DNA from: Sphingomonadales bacterium UBA1936 | GTDB lineage: Bacteria > Pseudomonadota > Alphaproteobacteria > Sphingomonadales > Sphingomonadaceae | Direction of reading: 5' to 3' | NCBI GenBank assembly: GCA_002336985.1 | Contig: DDFE01000209.1 | Span: 1,493-9,537, forward strand | DNA length: 8,045 nucleotides | In this document: positions 6,239 through 8,045 of the stretch, in pieces | Position numbering within the stretch: the stretch's first letter is position 1 | Layout: the number at the start of each line of letters is the position of its first letter | Notes under the pieces: model-generated | What the model was told of the DNA's origin: nothing | Database searches by the model: none | Seen by the model: the letters and a program-made list of their open reading frames with translations, nothing else | Translations under genes and position numbers: made by a program

Positions 6239-6257
6239 ATAGTCAGCGGAATGTCAG
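6239..6257 (-). promoter_or_regulatory. Second, weaker Pho-box-like repeat
   Basis: Read on the minus strand, CTGACAT-TCCG-CTGACTA forms two 7-bp near-repeats with an 11-bp period. The first matches CTGTCAT at 6 of 7 positions and the second at 4 of 7. It overlaps the start of the repeat-like motif at 6254-6271, so the resemblance may come from that element instead. Confidence 0.2.
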
Positions 6258-6274
6258 GCTGAGCGAAGTCGCTC
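6254..6274. repeat. Short intergenic repeat-like motif with small hairpin
   Basis: TCAGGCTGAGCGAAGTCG (6254-6271) resembles a short motif that, from memory, recurs many times between genes of sphingomonads (TCAGGCTGAGCGAAGTCGAAG). Its GAGCG pairs with CGCTC (6270-6274) around AAGT, giving a 5-bp hairpin just after the RND stop codon. No T-run follows on the minus strand, so termination would be weak. It occurs once in this window, so repetition cannot be shown here. Confidence 0.35.
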
Positions 6275-6278
6275 GTGA

Positions 6279-8045
6279 TTAAGCCGCGTGGGAAGCCTCG
6301 GGCACATTGCCCGAACCGGCGAGCGCCGCCGCTAGCCGCCGTCCGACCGTCTGTGGCGACGAGGTCTTGCGGCACAGTGCCTGGTACAGCACCGGCACCA
6401 GGACCAGAGTGATGAGTGTCGCGATCGACACGCCGAAGACGATGACGATGCCGATCGAATGGCGAGCGTTGGCACCGGCGCCGCTCGCGATCGCCAGCGG
6501 AACGGCGCCCATGACCGTCGCGATAGATGTCATCAGGATCGGGCGCAGGCGGCGCACGGCGGCACGGCGGATCGCTTCGCCGAACTCCACACCCTCGTCG
6601 CGCAGCTGGTTGGCGAACTCGACGATCAGGATTCCGTTCTTTGCCGCGAGTCCCACAAGCATGACGATGCCCACCTGGCTGTAGAGGTTGAGCGTCCCGC
6701 CGGTGACCGCGAGACCGATGATCCCGCCCGCGACCGCCAATGGCACCGTCGTCACGATCACGAAGGGATGGATGAAGCTTTCGAACTGCGCGGCCAGCAG
6801 CAGGTAGATGATGATGATCGTCAGCCCGAAAACGGCCCAGATGGCGTTGCCCGTCTGCTTGAACGACTGGCTTTCGCCCCGATAGCCCACGTTCAGCACC
6901 TCGGGACTCGCCTTCGCCTGTGCCTCCAGCCAGGTCAGGGCGCGGCCCAGCGAATAACCGGGCGCGAGGCCGCCGGTCAGTGTGATCGAGCGCATCTTGT
7001 TGTAGCGGCCCAGCTCGCGCGCCGACACGCCTTCGCGCGTTTTGACCAGGTTCGACAGCGGTACGAGTTCGCCGCTGCGCGCGCGGACATAGACGGACGC
7101 GAGGCGGCTTTCGTCCATGCGTCCCGCGCTCTCGGCCTGTACGATGACGTAATATTCCTTGGCATTCTGGACGAAGGTCGAGGCACGGCGCGAACCCATC
7201 AGGGTCTGAAGCGCCTGGCTGACGTCGTCGACCGACACGCCCAGGTCGCCCGCCCGTGCCGTATCGACGTCGATCAGCAATTGCGGTTTCGATTCGACAT
7301 AATCGGCGTCGAGATTGACGAGACCGGGGTTGTCGCGCGCCGCCGCCAATATGCGGTCGCGTGCGCGTGACAGCGCCTCGTAGCTTTCGCCCGCCAGCAC
7401 GAAATTGACCGGGTCGCCGCGCCCGCGCCCCAGCGCCGACGGGACCGACGCGTTGCCGCGCACGGCGGCGACCTCGCCAAGCGCCGCATTCGCCTTTTTC
7501 ACGACATCCGACGTCGTCTGCGTCCGTTCTTCCCAGGGACGCAGGAACATCGTCATCTGGGCGCTATTGAAATCGTCACCGCCGCCGTAACGCGCGTTCC
7601 AGCCGCGCACGGCCTGTGTCTTGCCGGAGAGCGGAGCGATCTTCTGTTCGACCTGCGTGATGTAATTACCCAGCTGCGCAAAGCCGGTTCCCTCGGGTGC
7701 GGAAACGCGCAGCTGGACAAGGCCCGTGTCCTCGCCGGGCACGAGTTCGCTGTCGATCTGCAGGAACAGGCCACCCGACACGGCGAGCAGCACGGCCACG
7801 CCGCCGAGTGTCCACCAGGGTTTACCGAGCGCGCCGTTCAGCAATCGGGAATAGCCGCTTTCGATCCGTGCGAACCCGCGCTCGATGGCGCCGGTCATCC
7901 GCCCGCGCTGTTCCTGTTTCAGCAGCTTCGAACACAGCATCGGCGCCAACGTGAGCGCAAGGAATCCGGAAAACGCGACGGCGCCGATCATGGCCGCGGC
8001 AAGTTCGCGGAACAGCAGGCCGGTCTGGCCCGGAATGAACATGAT
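6279..8045 (-). CDS. RND efflux transporter permease subunit (AcrB/MexB-type), N-terminus outside the window
   Basis: The frame runs open through the right edge; about 588 C-terminal residues of a protein normally ~1,030-1,050 long are visible. The visible part starts near the end of TM5 (MFIPGQTGLLFRELA, matching about AcrB residue 446). It continues through TM6 (ALTLAPMLCSKLL) and TM7 (KPWWTLGGVAVLL). Next comes the second periplasmic porter/docking loop, with SELVPGEDTGLVQLRVSAPEGT and GRGRGDPVNFVLAG. The remaining helices are TM8 (FGLTIIIIYLLLAAQFESF), TM9, TM10 (GLAAKNGILIVEFANQLRDEG), TM11 (RPILMTSIATVMGAVPLAIASGAG) and TM12 (IGIVIVFGVSIATLITLVLVPVLY). The Lys of AAKNG (codon 6639-6641) corresponds to AcrB Lys940 and the Thr in ILMTS to Thr978 of the proton relay; the paired Asp of TM4 lie outside. 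It would form a trimeric proton-driven drug or solute exporter with a membrane-fusion protein and an outer-membrane channel, whose genes are not visible. Substrate is unknown. It is upstream of, and in line with, the TonB receptor, but the 116-bp gap argues against tight coupling. Confidence 0.95.
   Translation of the reverse strand: MMFIPGQTGLLFRELAAAMIGAVAFSGFLALTLAPMLCSKLLKQEQRGRMTGAIERGFARIESGYSRLLNGALGKPWWTLGGVAVLLAVSGGLFLQIDSELVPGEDTGLVQLRVSAPEGTGFAQLGNYITQVEQKIAPLSGKTQAVRGWNARYGGGDDFNSAQMTMFLRPWEERTQTTSDVVKKANAALGEVAAVRGNASVPSALGRGRGDPVNFVLAGESYEALSRARDRILAAARDNPGLVNLDADYVESKPQLLIDVDTARAGDLGVSVDDVSQALQTLMGSRRASTFVQNAKEYYVIVQAESAGRMDESRLASVYVRARSGELVPLSNLVKTREGVSARELGRYNKMRSITLTGGLAPGYSLGRALTWLEAQAKASPEVLNVGYRGESQSFKQTGNAIWAVFGLTIIIIYLLLAAQFESFIHPFVIVTTVPLAVAGGIIGLAVTGGTLNLYSQVGIVMLVGLAAKNGILIVEFANQLRDEGVEFGEAIRRAAVRRLRPILMTSIATVMGAVPLAIASGAGANARHSIGIVIVFGVSIATLITLVLVPVLYQALCRKTSSPQTVGRRLAAALAGSGNVPEASHAA

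Noticed and set aside
6459..7370. Plus-strand open frame of 303 codons within the RND gene
   Set aside because: It is a shadow of the RND permease, with low-complexity Arg/Asp/His-rich translation and no family pattern.

Overview
The window looks like chromosomal DNA from a high-GC alphaproteobacterium, most likely a member of the Sphingomonadales. That placement rests on uniformly GC-rich codon use, a large TonB-dependent receptor, a Porin_5-type putative porin, an RND pump and a short intergenic motif I associate with sphingomonads. It is an inference from gene content, not a measured classification. I see no tRNA, rRNA, CRISPR array, insertion sequence or phage gene.

Layout from left to right: (1) the C-terminal part of an outer-membrane putative porin on the plus strand, cut by the left edge; (2) a PstS-like periplasmic substrate-binding protein on the minus strand, whose 3' end overlaps the end of the porin gene tail to tail by 23 bp; (3) after a very short divergent spacer, a small exported protein on the plus strand with a Cache/PDC-like look, closed by a strong intrinsic terminator; (4) a second PstS-like binding protein on the plus strand with a GTG start, closed by another strong terminator; (5) a TonB-dependent outer-membrane receptor on the minus strand; (6) the C-terminal part of an RND efflux permease on the minus strand, cut by the right edge.

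Four to five of the six proteins are predicted to be exported to the periplasm or outer membrane. The two PstS-like proteins are clear but divergent paralogues. Neither lies beside pstC, pstA or pstB in this window; instead they sit with a porin and a TonB-dependent receptor. The working idea is an envelope module for capturing phosphate or another oxyanion/organophosphate: the porin or receptor would move ligand across the outer membrane and the binding proteins would hold or sense it in the periplasm. A weak Pho-box-like sequence upstream of the receptor fits this, but neither the ligand nor the regulation is shown by the sequence. The RND gene may be an unrelated neighbour.

Noncoding DNA is limited to short gaps (46, 190, 69 and 116 bp). 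They hold two convincing terminators, a 5'-leader hairpin before the second binding-protein gene, and a small hairpin/repeat plus Pho-box-like repeats between the RND and receptor genes.
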